Shown piece after piece: positions 9,205 to 19,236 of a stretch of 25,692 bases of DNA. How positions within the stretch are numbered: position 1 is the first letter of the stretch; every line of letters starts with the position of its first letter. The notes under the pieces were generated by a model, which saw only the letters and a list, made by a program, of their open reading frames with translations, was not told where the DNA came from and did no database searches. This DNA comes from Chara braunii (Eukaryota; Streptophyta; Charophyceae; Charales; Characeae). A program made the position numbers and the translations under genes. The stretch lies in assembly GCA_003427395.1 (NCBI GenBank), contig BFEA01000005.1, forward strand, positions 8,079,510 through 8,105,201. The letters run 5' to 3'.

Positions 9205-9690
9205 AAAAAAAAGCAGATACAAGGTATTTTTCGCAAGAAATTACAACATGAAAACAACACGTTTTTCGCAAGGAAACACAACATGAGATCAACATTCAGA
9301 CACTTTGTACTTTTCGCTCAATGCCAAGTCCATGTAGATGCAGTCCGAACAAATGGAAAGGCACCGATGTGTCATTGTTGAACGCTCAACCAAAAAAACA
9401 GAAGAGCAATCAGATACTCCGTACTGGTTTGTTGCTCGTTCATGTGTCGTCGTTCCCGGATTTCAGGATATCGAAAAACAAGATTAGGACAACAATGACA
9501 CACTACGTATTTTTCACGACAAAACATAACATGAGAACAACAAGCAGATACTGCGTATTTTTCTCAAGAAAACACAACATGAGACAACAATCAGACACTT
9601 TGTATTTTTCGCTCAATGCGAAGTCCATGAAGATGCAGTCCGAACAAACGGAAAGGCAGCGATGTGTCATTGTTGAACGCAAAAAAAAAA
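9205..9690. repeat. A-rich direct repeats (~45-bp motif plus a 112-bp copy pair 295 bp apart)
   Basis: A long copy pair at about 9269-9384 and 9565-9680 shares CAGACACTTTGTA, TTTTCGCTCAATGC, AAGTCCATG, AGATGCAGTCCGAACAAA and GATGTGTCATTGTTGAACGC. A shorter motif (GTATTTTTC, CAAGAAA, ACAACATGAGA) recurs near 9215, 9255, 9510 and 9550. Poly-A follows the second copy (9681-9697). No gene. Confidence 0.75.
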
Positions 9691-9849
9691 AAAAAAACTC
9701 CCAACAGCGGTCTCAGCACATCGAGAAACACAGCGCCGGAAGCGCCGGACAAACATGAGAATATGTAGCGACGACGACAGTGTCGACAACTTGCGAAAGT
9801 ATCACACATCGGAAAACATTGAACGACAAAGGGGACCGACGAAGGCTAT

Positions 9850-10881
9850 CTATCGACTATGGCGAACTCTCCCGCTGTTGCGGCCATTCAATATACCAAG
9901 TGCCGATCCGAAGGTCAGCCGCTGCGGCTCGTCTACTGTACAGCTCTCAACAAACACAGAAATGTATGTCATGCGCACGAACCCGGAGTTTCCGATGAGA
10001 GAACCGCCTATAGCATCCCGAATAGAAACCACTTTAGTCTCGACCTCACTCCAAGCGCCGACGTCCTCCACCTTGCCACCGACCACGATATCCAGTTTCC
10101 CATGGACCTCTCTGTGAACTAAACTCATGTCCCTTCCGGACATAGACAACTCGTTTCTGGACACATACACGACAACTTCTGTCAAGTTGCGCGCCTGTCC
10201 GAATAGGCAATGCAGAGAACCCTACAGAAGATGATGCATCCCAGGCGCAATCTCACACAACAATATGACACTGCTCGAGGCGACAGACCTAGAGATCGCA
10301 ATGGATACTGATCGAGGAACCGTGAATGTCGCGCACAGTCGAGCAACTCCTGCTTTATAGCACGGCACCATGTGCGCGGCGAGATTGTCACGTATTCGCA
10401 ATCTAAAACACCGAAAAGGTGGTTAAATTTCAACTTCTTACACAAATGACGCAAATGCACGGGACCCAACACATCGCCCGACACAACAATACGTTTTCGG
10501 AATTTCAACATATTGGCGAACTCATAATCGCCCGCCCACGGGCACTTCTTCGTCATGCTCTCCCACTCATACTCCTCCCAGGAGTCCAAATGTTTGTCGA
10601 CAAACGGGACGACTGTCATCCAAGGATCGGACTCGAAGTCCTCGAGACTAGTGCCGTCAAAGGTTGTGCTGCCCAGACATCGTCGGACGTGTAGCGCGCA
10701 AGGTGGGAAAGGGTGTGCCTTTCGTGCACGCCAAAGTGTTGTGGTCATCCAATGAGAGATCACCATAGTGACAATAAAGCGCCCTGTACGGCATAAGTGC
10801 AACGATCAACAACAGCATAGAACAATTGTCCTCGCCCCAACAATGCAAATAATCCAGACCGCACGACATTGCACTGCACAC
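9850..10881 (-). pseudogene. unrecognised broken coding remnant
   Basis: Three minus-strand frames look like parts of one protein. 10881 down to about 10690 reads EDNCSMLLLIVALMPYRALY and HYGDLSLDDHNTLACTKGTP. A second frame (about 10690-10330) reads DGTSLEDFESDPWMTVVPFV, DSWEEYEWESMTKKCPWAGD, GPVHLRHLCKKLKFNHLFGV and CEYVTISPRTW. A third (about 10320-9850) reads ISRSVASSSVILLCEIAPGM, an in-frame TAG (10222-10224), then LTEVVVYVSRNELSMSGRDM and LDIVVGGKVEDVGAWSEVET. The middle part is the most protein-like. I do not recognise the family; it could be a different element or a rearranged fragment. Two frameshifts and one stop make it non-functional. Confidence 0.45.
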
Positions 10882-10945
10882 AATCTATGCGCACAATCCA
10901 TGCACACAATCCATGCACACAATCTATGCACACAACCCACACACA
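10872..10945. repeat. 13-bp minisatellite (CACACAATCCATG)
   Basis: About five tandem units of CACACAATCCATG with C/T variants (ATCTATG), grading into ACACACACA. Borders the large palindromic array. Confidence 0.85.
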
Positions 10946-11009
10946 CAAGCAGCTCAGGGCACACACAAAATCGACACCTCCCCGCACACGCCTCACACGA
11001 TACAAACAA

Positions 11010-12310
11010 CCCAAGGTCGTGTCGGACTCGACGATCGTGTCGCAGTCGACAATCGTGTTGGACTCGATGAGAGGGCACGATCGTGTTGTACTGGAGGGCA
11101 GGGGATGATCGTTTTCGACTCGACGACAGGGCACGATTGTGTTCGACTCGATGACAGGGCACGATGGTGTTCGACTCGACGACAGGGCACGATCGTGTTC
11201 GACTCGACGACAGGGCACGATCGTGTTCGACTCGACTCGACGATCGTGTGGGACTTGACGACGATTGTGTCAGATGTGACGATCATGTCGGACCCGACGA
11301 TCGTGTTCGGTTGGACGATCGTGCTCAACTCGACGATCGTGCCGGACTCGACGATCGTGTTCGACTCGACTCGATGAGCCACGACTGTGGTCGACTCGAC
11401 GACAGGGCACTATCGTGTTCGACTCGACGACAGGGCACGATCGTGTTGGACTCGATGACAGGGCACGATCGTGTTCGACTCGACGGCAGGGCACGATTGT
11501 GTTTGACTCCACGACAGGGCATGATCGTGTTGGACTCGAAGATCGTGTCAAACTCGACGACGATCATGTCGGACGCGACGATCATGTCGGACTCGACAAT
11601 CGTGTTCGACGGGACGATTCAACCAACTCGACGATCGTGTCGGACACAGCGATCATGTCGGACTCAACGACAGGGCGGGATCATGTTGGACTCGACGACC
11701 GTGTCGGACTAGACGATCGTGACGGACTCGACGTTCGCCTTCGACTCGGCGATCGTGTTCGACTCGACGATAGGGCACGATCTTGTTCGACTCGACGACA
11801 GGGCGCGATCATGTTCGACTTGTCGGCAGGGCGCGATCGTGTTCGACTCGACGAAAGGGCACGATCGTGTTGGACTCAATGATCGTGTCGGACTCGACGA
11901 CGATCGTGTCTGAGGCGACGATCATGTCGGACCCGACGATCGTGTTCGGCTGGACGATCGTGCTCAACTCGACGATTGTGTCGGACTCGACGATCGTGTC
12001 GGACATCGACGATCGTGTCGGACTCGACGATCGTGCTCAACTCGACAATTGTGTCGGACTCGACGATCGTGTTGGACTCGATGATCGTGTCGACTAAGAC
12101 GATCGTGCTGGACTCGACGTTCGCATTCGACTTATCGATCGTGTTCGACAGGGCACGATCGTGTTGGGCTCGGTGATAGTGTTCGACTCGACGAGGAAGG
12201 GACAACTATGTTCGACTCGACATGGCACGGATAATCGTATTCGACTCAACATCAAGGCACGATCGTGTTGGACTCGACGATCGTGTCGGACTCGACAGTC
12301 GTGTTCAGCA
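11010..12310. repeat. palindrome-rich satellite with 18-bp and 28-bp units (CGATCG core)
   Basis: About 1.3 kb built from an 18-base unit GACTCGACGATCGTGTCG and a 28-base variant with ACGACAGGGCACGATCGTG (equivalent GGGCAC positions at 11185 and 11213). The core CACGATCGTG is a perfect 10-base palindrome, repeated dozens of times. Blocks of the two unit types alternate, and a larger-order copy is visible (11268-11365 resembles 11911-12010). Long open frames on both strands are repeat artefacts. The array is very CpG-rich. Confidence 0.9.
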
Positions 12311-12565
12311 CGACAATTCGCTCGGTCGTCGAGTTCGATTCCACGACCGGCCAGATCGCCGTGTCCGAGACGACTCCTGCTCCGGTCCGTTGTCGTGTTC
12401 GACTCGGCGGTGCTCCTCCAGTCGCCGTCTTCGGCACAACGATTCGTTCGGTCGTCGAGTTTGATTCGACGACCGGCCCGATCGTCGTGTCCGATACGAC
12501 TCCTGCTCCAGTCCGTTGTCGTGTTCGACTCGACGGTGCTCCTCCTGTCGTCGTGTTCCGCACGA
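12310..12565. repeat. 126-bp tandem duplication
   Basis: ATTCGCTCGGTCGTCGAGTT at 12316 recurs as ATTCGTTCGGTCGTCGAGTT at 12442 (period 126). Both copies continue through ACGACCGGCC, GTGTCCGA-ACGACTCCTGCTCC and GTGCTCCTCC. The period is divisible by three, so a plus-strand frame stays open through it, but it encodes only a repeat. It grows directly out of the CGATCG satellite. Confidence 0.85.
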
Positions 12566-13387
12566 CCCCGATCAACCGAAAGTGCCACGTGGCGTTACGT
12601 GGTTGCATCTGGGCTTGCTGATTGTGTCCTCACCGTCTGATCCTGCGGACTCGGGGTGCTCCGCTGTGGCTGCGTGTCACGTTTTGGGGTCGTCAGCTCG
12701 CCTCTGTCGTCGTGACCTGCGATCGTCGGTACTTCGCTGTGGTCCGCCGTCGCGTCGAGCAGGTGGGCTGCTATGCACGGACCTCCGATGCATCAACGAA
12801 TCCCTGCGCTCCATCGCCGAGCCGTGCACATAGTCTGTTGTGCACGAGCCTCCGCTGCGCTGCGCTGTTGCTGCGTTAACGGACCTCCGTTGCGCTGCGC
12901 TGTTGCTGCATTGCCCACCTGAAACCGAATGAAACCGAAAATGGGAAGTGGTGGGCCCCCTCCATATATATAGGTTTTCGGGTGGGCCCTCCGGACGCGC
13001 CTGGTGGCCGTCCGATCCGGGAATCCGGACGGTCGGGATGATCGACTGGCTGCAGGCGGGGATCCGGTGGTGTGGCCAGTGGACCGCCCTATTTTCCCCC
13101 CGGTGAATCCTAGCCGTTCAACCGTCGGCCCGCCGTCAACCACGATCGTTTTCCCCCCCTGGGCAACGCGGAGGCGTGGGGATGACGTTCCGTGCCAGAG
13201 TACAATGTCATCCCTCTGCCGCACAAGAGCGTTTCCTCCACATGAGTAGCCGCGACCTTTTGTCAGCGCCAACCCCCCCCCTAGGCGAAACAAAGAAAAA
13301 AGCCTATGTGGCCCGCCCTGTCCTGTGTTAGTTTATTGGTGATATCAACAAATTTCCTCCAACAGTTCTTTATGCCGTTTATTTGCG
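12566..13387. other. GC-rich spacer with possible core promoter and small repeats
   Basis: No convincing gene. A 35-base tandem pair (CCTCCGNTGCGCTGCGCTGT at 12849 and 12884) and related GCACG-CCTCCG words occupy 12770-12925. At 12965-12972 an isolated TATATATA sits between two GGTGGGCC/GGGCCC blocks. A hairpin CCGTCCG/CGGACGG lies at about 13007-13031. Open frames here are short and have no recognisable domain. Confidence 0.55.
12940..12995. promoter_or_regulatory. possible bidirectional core promoter (TATATATA between GGGCCC blocks)
   Basis: CCATATATATAGG at 12963-12974 is the only AT island in about 700 bases of GC-rich DNA. It is flanked by GTGGTGGGCCCCC on the left and GGGTGGGCCCTCC on the right; TGGGCC/GGCCCA is a common plant promoter word bound by TCP-type factors. 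No clear gene begins on either side, so it may be a relic or drive satellite transcription. Confidence 0.3.
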
Positions 13388-13830
13388 TAGGTCGTCATAT
13401 CGAGCACGGTCGTCGTCGTGTCGAACACGATTGTCGTCATGTCGAGCACGCCCGCAGTCGTGTGGCGCACGACCGCCGAGGTGTCGGACACGATCGTCAT
13501 CGTGTCGAGCACGATCGTCATCGTGTTGGACACGATCTTCGAGGTGTTCGACATGATCGTCGTCGTGTCCAACAGTGTCGTCATCGTGTTGAGCACGACG
13601 ACGCTCGTGTCGAACACGATGACGATCGTGTCGAACACGATCGTCGTCGTGTGGAACGCCATCGTCGTCGGGTCGAGCATGACCGCCGTCGTCTGAAACA
13701 CTGTCGTTGCCGTGTCCGACACGATCGTTGTCCTATCCGACACGGTCGTCGTCGACACGGTCATCATCGAGTCCAACACGGGTGTCGTCGTGTCCAACAC
13801 GACCGTCGTCGTGTCTAGTACGTACGCTGC
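13388..13830. repeat. 21-bp tandem array related to the CGATCG satellite
   Basis: About 20 units of the type CACGATCGTCRTCGTGTCGA (21 bases with one more base). Twenty-one is seven codons, so several frames on both strands stay open and give seven-residue repeats; these are not genes. The same word reads as ACGATCGTGTTCGAC on the minus strand, whereas the 11.0-12.3 kb array carries it on the plus strand, so the two arrays are in inverted orientation. Confidence 0.88.
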
Positions 13831-14639
13831 AGGTTCCGGGAAAAAAACTTGTCGTCGATGATGCGATCCCCAAGTGGGGTCGAGCAGGGCACAACGTCCA
13901 TGTTCGATACGACGGAGCCACTGAAGACAGCACCGTGGTCGTGTTCGCCACGACACAGGCGCTGCGGCTCCCAGGTTCCAGGAAAGGAAAACACTACTTC
14001 GTGTTCGACACGATTACGGACGCTGCGGGCTAACTACTGTCGGCGCAACGCACAGTGTGTGCCGTGTTCAGCACGAGCTGTGATATCTGCGGACTGTTTA
14101 CTGTCGTGTTCGACAACACGAGACCTCGGACAACCGATGGCACCGTGCAAGAAACGAGCGTCGATACAACCGCGGGAGATACGACCTACCCCATTGCCGA
14201 TACAGGTGCCACGTCCCACGGCAGAAACAACCGTCGAACATGACCGTCTTCTTCATTTTTGTGTCCTCGTCGTGTTGGACCCGATCGTCGTCGTGTCCTC
14301 CTCGTGTCGGTCACGGTCAGACAGTCCCCAAGTCCTGTGGGATACGACGCCGGGACCGCAAGAAAAACTATTGTCGCCCTGTTCGACGCCACGCCGATCG
14401 CTGCGGTGGCCACTCTTCCGGACAACCCTTCTCTTCCATGTCGACGTCGTCCCGTCGGCACGGGTCGGGTCGGACCACCAACTTTGGGCGCACTCCTGCT
14501 CGTGGGCAATCGGCCACAGTCACTCACGTTCGAGAGAAGTGCTCCGACTTGCACGCATCGCATACAGTCCAGTGTGAGTTGCACCCGGAGAACATAGTAC
14601 CCGGGTGACTGTCTTTTGGCTTTTATTACATTGATTGTA
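13831..14639. other. satellite-derived spacer, no gene
   Basis: Degenerate CGTGTTCGACACGA-type words continue through this stretch, together with a small duplicated motif (CGCTGC-GGTTCC-GGAAA near 13828 and 13959). Open frames on both strands are long only because TA is rare; none shows a domain or consistent hydrophobic pattern. Confidence 0.5.
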
Positions 14640-14664
14640 AATTGGAAGATTGTGATAATATGAA

Positions 14665-14945
14665 ATGGAGTCCCTCTCGTGTTGGACACAACATTAGCGT
14701 TGCCACAGTCGTTTGCCTGCTCAGTCTGGGGTTCTAGGAGCCCGTTGTGTGCCGTCAATAGAGTTCCTCGACCGACATCGTGTTCGAACTCTGCACAAAT
14801 TTTGCTTTGAATCCGAGGAGGTCCTTTCCGTGTTGGACGAGACGGTCACGTTGCCACGGTGGTTTTCCTGCTTACTCTGAGTTATGGGAACTCCTCGTGT
14901 GCCGTCGTTGAATTTCATGGAACAACATCAGTTCTGTGTTCTGCA
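14665..14945. repeat. diverged 151-bp direct repeat
   Basis: CGTGTTGGAC at 14678 and 14829 anchor two tandem copies that share GTTGCCAC, TTTNCCTGCT, ACTCTG/AGTCTGG and TGTGCCGTC. Copies are about 75% alike by eye. No gene recognised. Confidence 0.7.
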
Positions 14946-14999
14946 AACCTGTGTCGTTCTTAATGTTTCCTATCAATGCTCTCATGTCAGGCTGTGTTT

Positions 15000-15215
15000 T
15001 GCATGTCAGGATCTCCGCCTTTCCACTGTTGCGCGTCGTGATTTCTGCCTTCCCGATACTGGTGCCCGATGTGACATGTGCTACGTTTCCTTTTGCGCGT
15101 CAGGATCTCCGTCTTTTCACTGCTGGTGCACGCTGTGTTTTGCGCGTCATGATCTCCGCCTTTCCGATACTGGTGCCCAACTTGACATGTGCTACGTTTC
15201 CCATTCTCGTTCGAT
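15000..15215. repeat. diverged 111-bp direct repeat
   Basis: GATACTGGTGCCC at 15055 and 15166, each followed by TGACATGTGCTACGTTTCC, define a 111-base period. The word GCGCGTCAGGATCTCCG and variants occurs three times (about 15004, 15100 and 15145), so a shorter sub-repeat is nested inside. Lies upstream of the plus-strand transposase gene. Confidence 0.75.
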
Positions 15216-15421
15216 CTCTGACTTTGCTAAACTCTTTTGCGTGTATTTCGCCTTTGGCACATATTGCCCCGAAGACTGGACTGCAGAGTCCTCGCCCATC
15301 AACAATTCATTATGCTTCGAACCCGGTCTCTGTGCCCTTGTAAATAATTCATCTCGATGCTCACATTCCAAGGTCGTGTGTTATCCCCGCTCGAATGTTT
15401 CCTGTTCCCTTCCATCCCGTG

Positions 15422-15487
15422 TAGGGCTGTGTTTCTCGTTGTCGTTTATAGGGTTGTGTTTCTCGCTGTCGTTTATGTAGGGCTGGT
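15422..15487. repeat. 27-bp tandem repeat, two full copies plus a partial
   Basis: TAGGGCTGTGTTTCTCGTTG at 15422 recurs as TAGGGTTGTGTTTCTCGCTG at 15449, and a truncated third copy starts at about 15477. Located about 80-140 bases before the first in-frame ATG of the transposase gene, so it could lie in its promoter or leader. Confidence 0.85.
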
Positions 15488-15567
15488 TGTCTGTTCCCTT
15501 TCATTAACCTCTGATTTGCTTCTTTGACAGTGGTCCGCTGTTTTGTTGTCGCAGACACAGTTCGTAC

Positions 15568-18485
15568 ATGGTTTGTGGTGTGCATGCTATGCTGCGACAA
15601 ACTTGCAGCACAACCTTGGAAAGCATGGACTGTGTGGCATCTAATACAATGCTCAATGAGGATTTTCCTCCACCACACCTGCCAATGTGTTCACAAGATG
15701 TTCGAAGTGGTAACGAACGTGTCAATAATATTCCGGAATCTCCTGCTCATAAGAGGTCACGGATTATTGCGTGTGCGGACACTACATGTGAAAGTGCGTA
15801 TCCGGTCCTGCGCTGCCCGGTTCGAACCTCTGATGCAGACAGTGCGGAAGGTCAGGAGGGTAAGGCCTCCTCGACTGACAACAACACATCCGATGTAAAC
15901 CGTGTTGTATGGGTGTCGAGGAGTTCACTTCGAGATTTCGAGTGCATAGGTCTTCTGTTTGGTGAGAGTGATGAATACGGTTCACATTCAAGTGCTTCGG
16001 TGTCGTCTAGCGCTGATAATTCTCCAGATAAAATCGGTCATCCGCAAACGTACGTTGATCGGAACACTGACCACTGTTCTTGAAATGACGATGAAAATTG
16101 TGACGTGATCTCTGATTTTGATCACATTTTTTCGAAACGTCTGTCCTCAGAGAAGTGTCCTTATACTTTTCGTGTCAGAATGCCACGGTCAAAGAAGATT
16201 CTGCAATCAGTTCATAGAAAACTCACCAAAAAAGCACTGGCGAGTATGCGTGGATAAGTTTGTTGTAAGCGAGAGTGTTGCGCTCAAATGACCCTTGCAG
16301 ACATCAAAGTTGTCCGGAGCTCATACTATTCTAAGGACCAGAAAAACAGGGATGCATGGTGGGTTGAAACGTTGAAGAGGTTCACGTTCATAGAAGATGA
16401 GAAAGAAATTGTTCAACCTATTGTGGGAAAGAGAAAGGTGTGCATTAGTGCCTGGTGTTTCACACTAGGTGTATGCATAAATACATTTCTCAAAAAAATG
16501 ATGACTTTATCAAAAGGCTACATTATGTCGGAGCATGGCAGTATTGGACTCAGACGCACATCAGCAACATATGTGACGATGTACGGGAAACTAAGCTCCT
16601 TCGTGCGAGACACCATAGATTCCATGCCCAATGACATGAAGATCAAAGAAGGGGAATCGAGAGTGGTGTTGAGATTGTCTGCTTGCTATAACAAGGTTGA
16701 TATTTATAAGTTGTTAAAGTCGCAATTCGACAACATGGGTGCTCCTTGTATTTCTCTCCAAGTTTTCTACAACATGTTGATAACGCAGTTCTGGCATGTG
16801 AAATTCCATGACATTGATCAAAACTTTGCGAAATGCGAGAAATGTATCGAATCCAAAGAATCTATCAATTCTGCAAAGTTTGTACATATGCGTGAGTACT
16901 TTATTTTGCTACGCGAGAAACACTTGGACTTGCAGCTCCGACATCGTCCTGCGTATGAGGTGTGGAAGGATGAGTCGAAGAGACCATGTTCCAACAGTTT
17001 ATGCATCATCATTGACGACATGGACCAAAGCAAGACCTGTATTCCATACTTTGGCGGAGAGAACAAATCGAAGGCATTCGCAAATATTCCGATGTTGAAA
17101 ACTAATTTAACAACTATTATTGCACACGACCGTTCACCATCAGTCTATGTTCACACATGGTACCCTTGCTATCCACACGATTCTAATGATGTGGTGTCAT
17201 CCATTATGAAAGTTCTGCATGACATCCAGGCGACAAGCGACTTGCCTCCTAAACTGAGGATACAAGTAAACAACTGTTTGAGAGAAAACAAAAACAGATA
17301 CGTTTTGGCAGTTGTTGCAGCTTTGGTGAAATTTGGCTTCTTCAAAGAAGTCGAATTCGGTCTTATATTACTGGGACACACACATACGGACCTTGATGCT
17401 ACTTTCAGTCATTTCTCTTGCAAACTAAAAATGCACGATGCTTATACCATGCTCGACCTCTTCAAGCTCGTTGCCAGCTCCCAAAAAGAACGTTCGTTGT
17501 GCACATTCATAGATGAAATTGTTGATTGGCGAGGTGATGTTAAGCCCTTCCTGGTCAAGAGACTGACCGGTCATACTCGTCCACATGCATTTAGGTTTTA
17601 CATGCAGAATGACAATCCTCTGTTCGAGTAGAAAGAGTATTACACTTCTCCTGAATCGTCTGCTTCAGTCTATTGTTTTAAACGAGATGGAAACAAAACA
17701 TACGCTGGACCCGAATGACCATTCGAGCCATCACATGTTCCGCCGTCAGCTGCTCTGCCTATTAAAGATAGGAATTCGGATTTCGAATTAGGAATTGAAG
17801 GTGTGAAAACGTTTGTTGGGTGATTGGAGAACAAGCGGCACGAGTGGTTGGGAATGAAAGATGAGGTTAACTTCTCAAAGGAGAGTGCTCTTTCACACTG
17901 GAAAAATTTCCTTGAGGCAGTCGAGGAAAATTATGGGTCCGGGTTTGCAAAAACATCACTCGAGGCTGGCTTCTGGCCCTCACAGGACAGAATTAAGAAG
18001 GATGATCTTGATTATATTGATATTTCCTTCCTCTTGAATAGCAATGAGAATAAAGAGTTGTTATTCATTGGACCGGTCAATGAGCGTCCAAAGGCGGAGC
18101 TCAACCGAGTTGTGGATGTCGAAAAAGGTCAATTCGTTCTCATGCGTCCTTCCCAAGATGATATCGATGAGGAGTTCGCGTATGGATGGGTAGAGTCATT
18201 TCCGATGTAGACAACGATGTGAAGTCGCCAACTTTCAATCATATTTGTATTGAATATTGGGTGTCACAACCTGTTGCCAAACATTTTTCTGTGCAGTATT
18301 GGAACACATGGAAGAAGACGTGGAAGAAAGACAATACAACATCACAACAATGGCAGCATGTAGACTGTGTTGTGTGGAGTTGGACATTAAAGATATTGCG
18401 TTTGAAAAATGGAGTGCACATTCCTAAATCGGCCAGAGAGAAGGCCTTGGTATGTCTTTCACTTCCTGATGATGAAGATCAGTAG
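15568..18485 (+). pseudogene. decayed transposase-like gene resembling the DUF7869 family
   Basis: One plus-strand frame runs from 15568 to about 18180 with in-frame stops at 16081 (TGA), 16255 (TAA), 17629 (TAG), 17716 (TGA) and 17821 (TGA), then loses one base near 18178 and continues to 18485. A start at ATG 15568 or 15625 is plausible. The N-terminal part is Ser-rich with HKRSR. A Cys cluster (CCKRECC, about 16258-16284) and KCEKC (16837-16851) may bind zinc. The core matches my memory of DUF7869 proteins, thought to be RNase H-like transposases or integrases: IIIDDMDQSKT (about 17008-17040), WYPCYPHDSND, CLRENKNRY, and LGHTHTDLDATFSHFS. At 17269-17271 Asn replaces the Asp usual before Asn-Cys in this family. 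The C-terminal part reads GQFVLMRPSQDDIDEEFA, then past the slip VISDVDND, resembling a small BAH-like tail. Family name is from pattern recall. Confidence 0.75.
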
Positions 18486-18604
18486 GGTTTAAATATGTCT
18501 TGAAGAAGAGCTAATCGTATTTCTTTTACACGTATTAGTACATTATTTAGTTGTCACTGAGTTTTCATTTATATATATTTAAACTGTATTTTTATGTGTT
18601 GCAG
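18482..18604 (+). other. probable 123-bp intron in the transposase gene
   Basis: Donor GATCA followed by GTAGGG (GT at 18482-18483); acceptor TTTTTATGTGTTGCAG (CAG at 18602-18604), preceded by AT-rich sequence. Splicing would remove the TAG at 18483-18485 and join codon CA plus A (Gln) to ATG GTT CAA in the same frame. Donor match is only fair, so confidence is moderate. Confidence 0.5.
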
Positions 18605-19236
18605 AATGGTTCAACCATTTGTGACGACTGGATGACCGCCAAGTAACAGGGTATGGGGAAGAAATATATGGCATGATATGGGTCCTATTTTCTTCACATC
18701 TGAAGTGATCTTTGACAGTGCAGTACTCAGTGTCAGAGGTGTGGATGCCCCACCGGAAAGACCAGGAACATTATCATCGAGAATCACTGTATATCTGTGA
18801 TCGCAGGTGTTGTGGAACGATAACATACCCGCGAGAAGTGTTCGCACCCTTTTCGGAATTGTATTATTCAACAGTCAAATTTTGCCACAACAATTTCAAC
18901 GTGATGACCTTGTTTTGTGCAGCGATAACTGTTCGAGGTCAATGCAAAGCGTCTTTCCTTATTCATAATGACTATTCTGCAAGTGCAAATGTTTCTGATG
19001 CAGATGACATCGATGAACGAAGACGGGAAGAATTCCGAAGGAGGATCATGGAGCAACCGTCGCTCAAAACACTCATGAATGGGCTTGTGGACATGGCTAT
19101 CAAGTATTTGCGAAGTCTTCTGCTGCGCGAATATGAAGTAATAGAAACTTATATAGAGTACAAGGACCCCACGTTTGACAGACAAAATGATACTATCATT
19201 GTAAAAGATTGGACAAATTATACAAGGACAGACTAA
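18605..19236 (+). pseudogene. C-terminal extension or second gene of the DUF7869-like element
   Basis: After the putative intron the frame reads MVQPFVTTG, a TGA at 18633-18635, then GPIFFTSEVIFDSAVLSVRG and RPGTLSSRITVYL up to about 18797. A different frame, open from 18709 to 19236, continues with GTITYPREVFAPFSELYYST, then DDIDERRREEFRRRIMEQPS, LMNGLVDMAIKYLRSLLLRE and ends DWTNYTRTD. The likely history is one coding unit with a frameshift near 18790-18800. The last part is helical and charged. I do not recognise a family. It could also be a separate small gene with its own start. Confidence 0.4.

Noticed and set aside
11010-12310. CRISPR-like regular repeats
   Set aside because: Units are contiguous or near-contiguous tandem satellites without unique spacers, and the context is eukaryotic.
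10993-12621. Long open frames on both strands with repeated Val-Glu-Ser-Asn-Thr-Ile-Val or Asp-Arg-Val-Arg-Leu-Asp
   Set aside because: Products of the 18/28-base CGATCG array on either strand, with no domain.
12793-13293. 166-residue minus-strand open frame in the GC-rich spacer
   Set aside because: Rich in Gly/Arg/Pro from GC bias, ends in small repeats, no recognisable domain; overlapping plus frames are equally open.
13306-13956. Apparent Val-Glu-His-Asp-Arg seven-residue repeat protein
   Set aside because: The 21-base unit keeps several frames open at once, so the open frame carries no evidence of coding.
14240-14608. Overlapping plus-strand frames near 14.2-14.6 kb
   Set aside because: Cys/Arg/Ser-rich composition from CGTCGTGTC words, with no continuity to any neighbour.
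15568-18210. Alternative genetic code or programmed read-through
   Set aside because: All three stop codons occur within the same reading frame, along with a frameshift; substitution decay is simpler.
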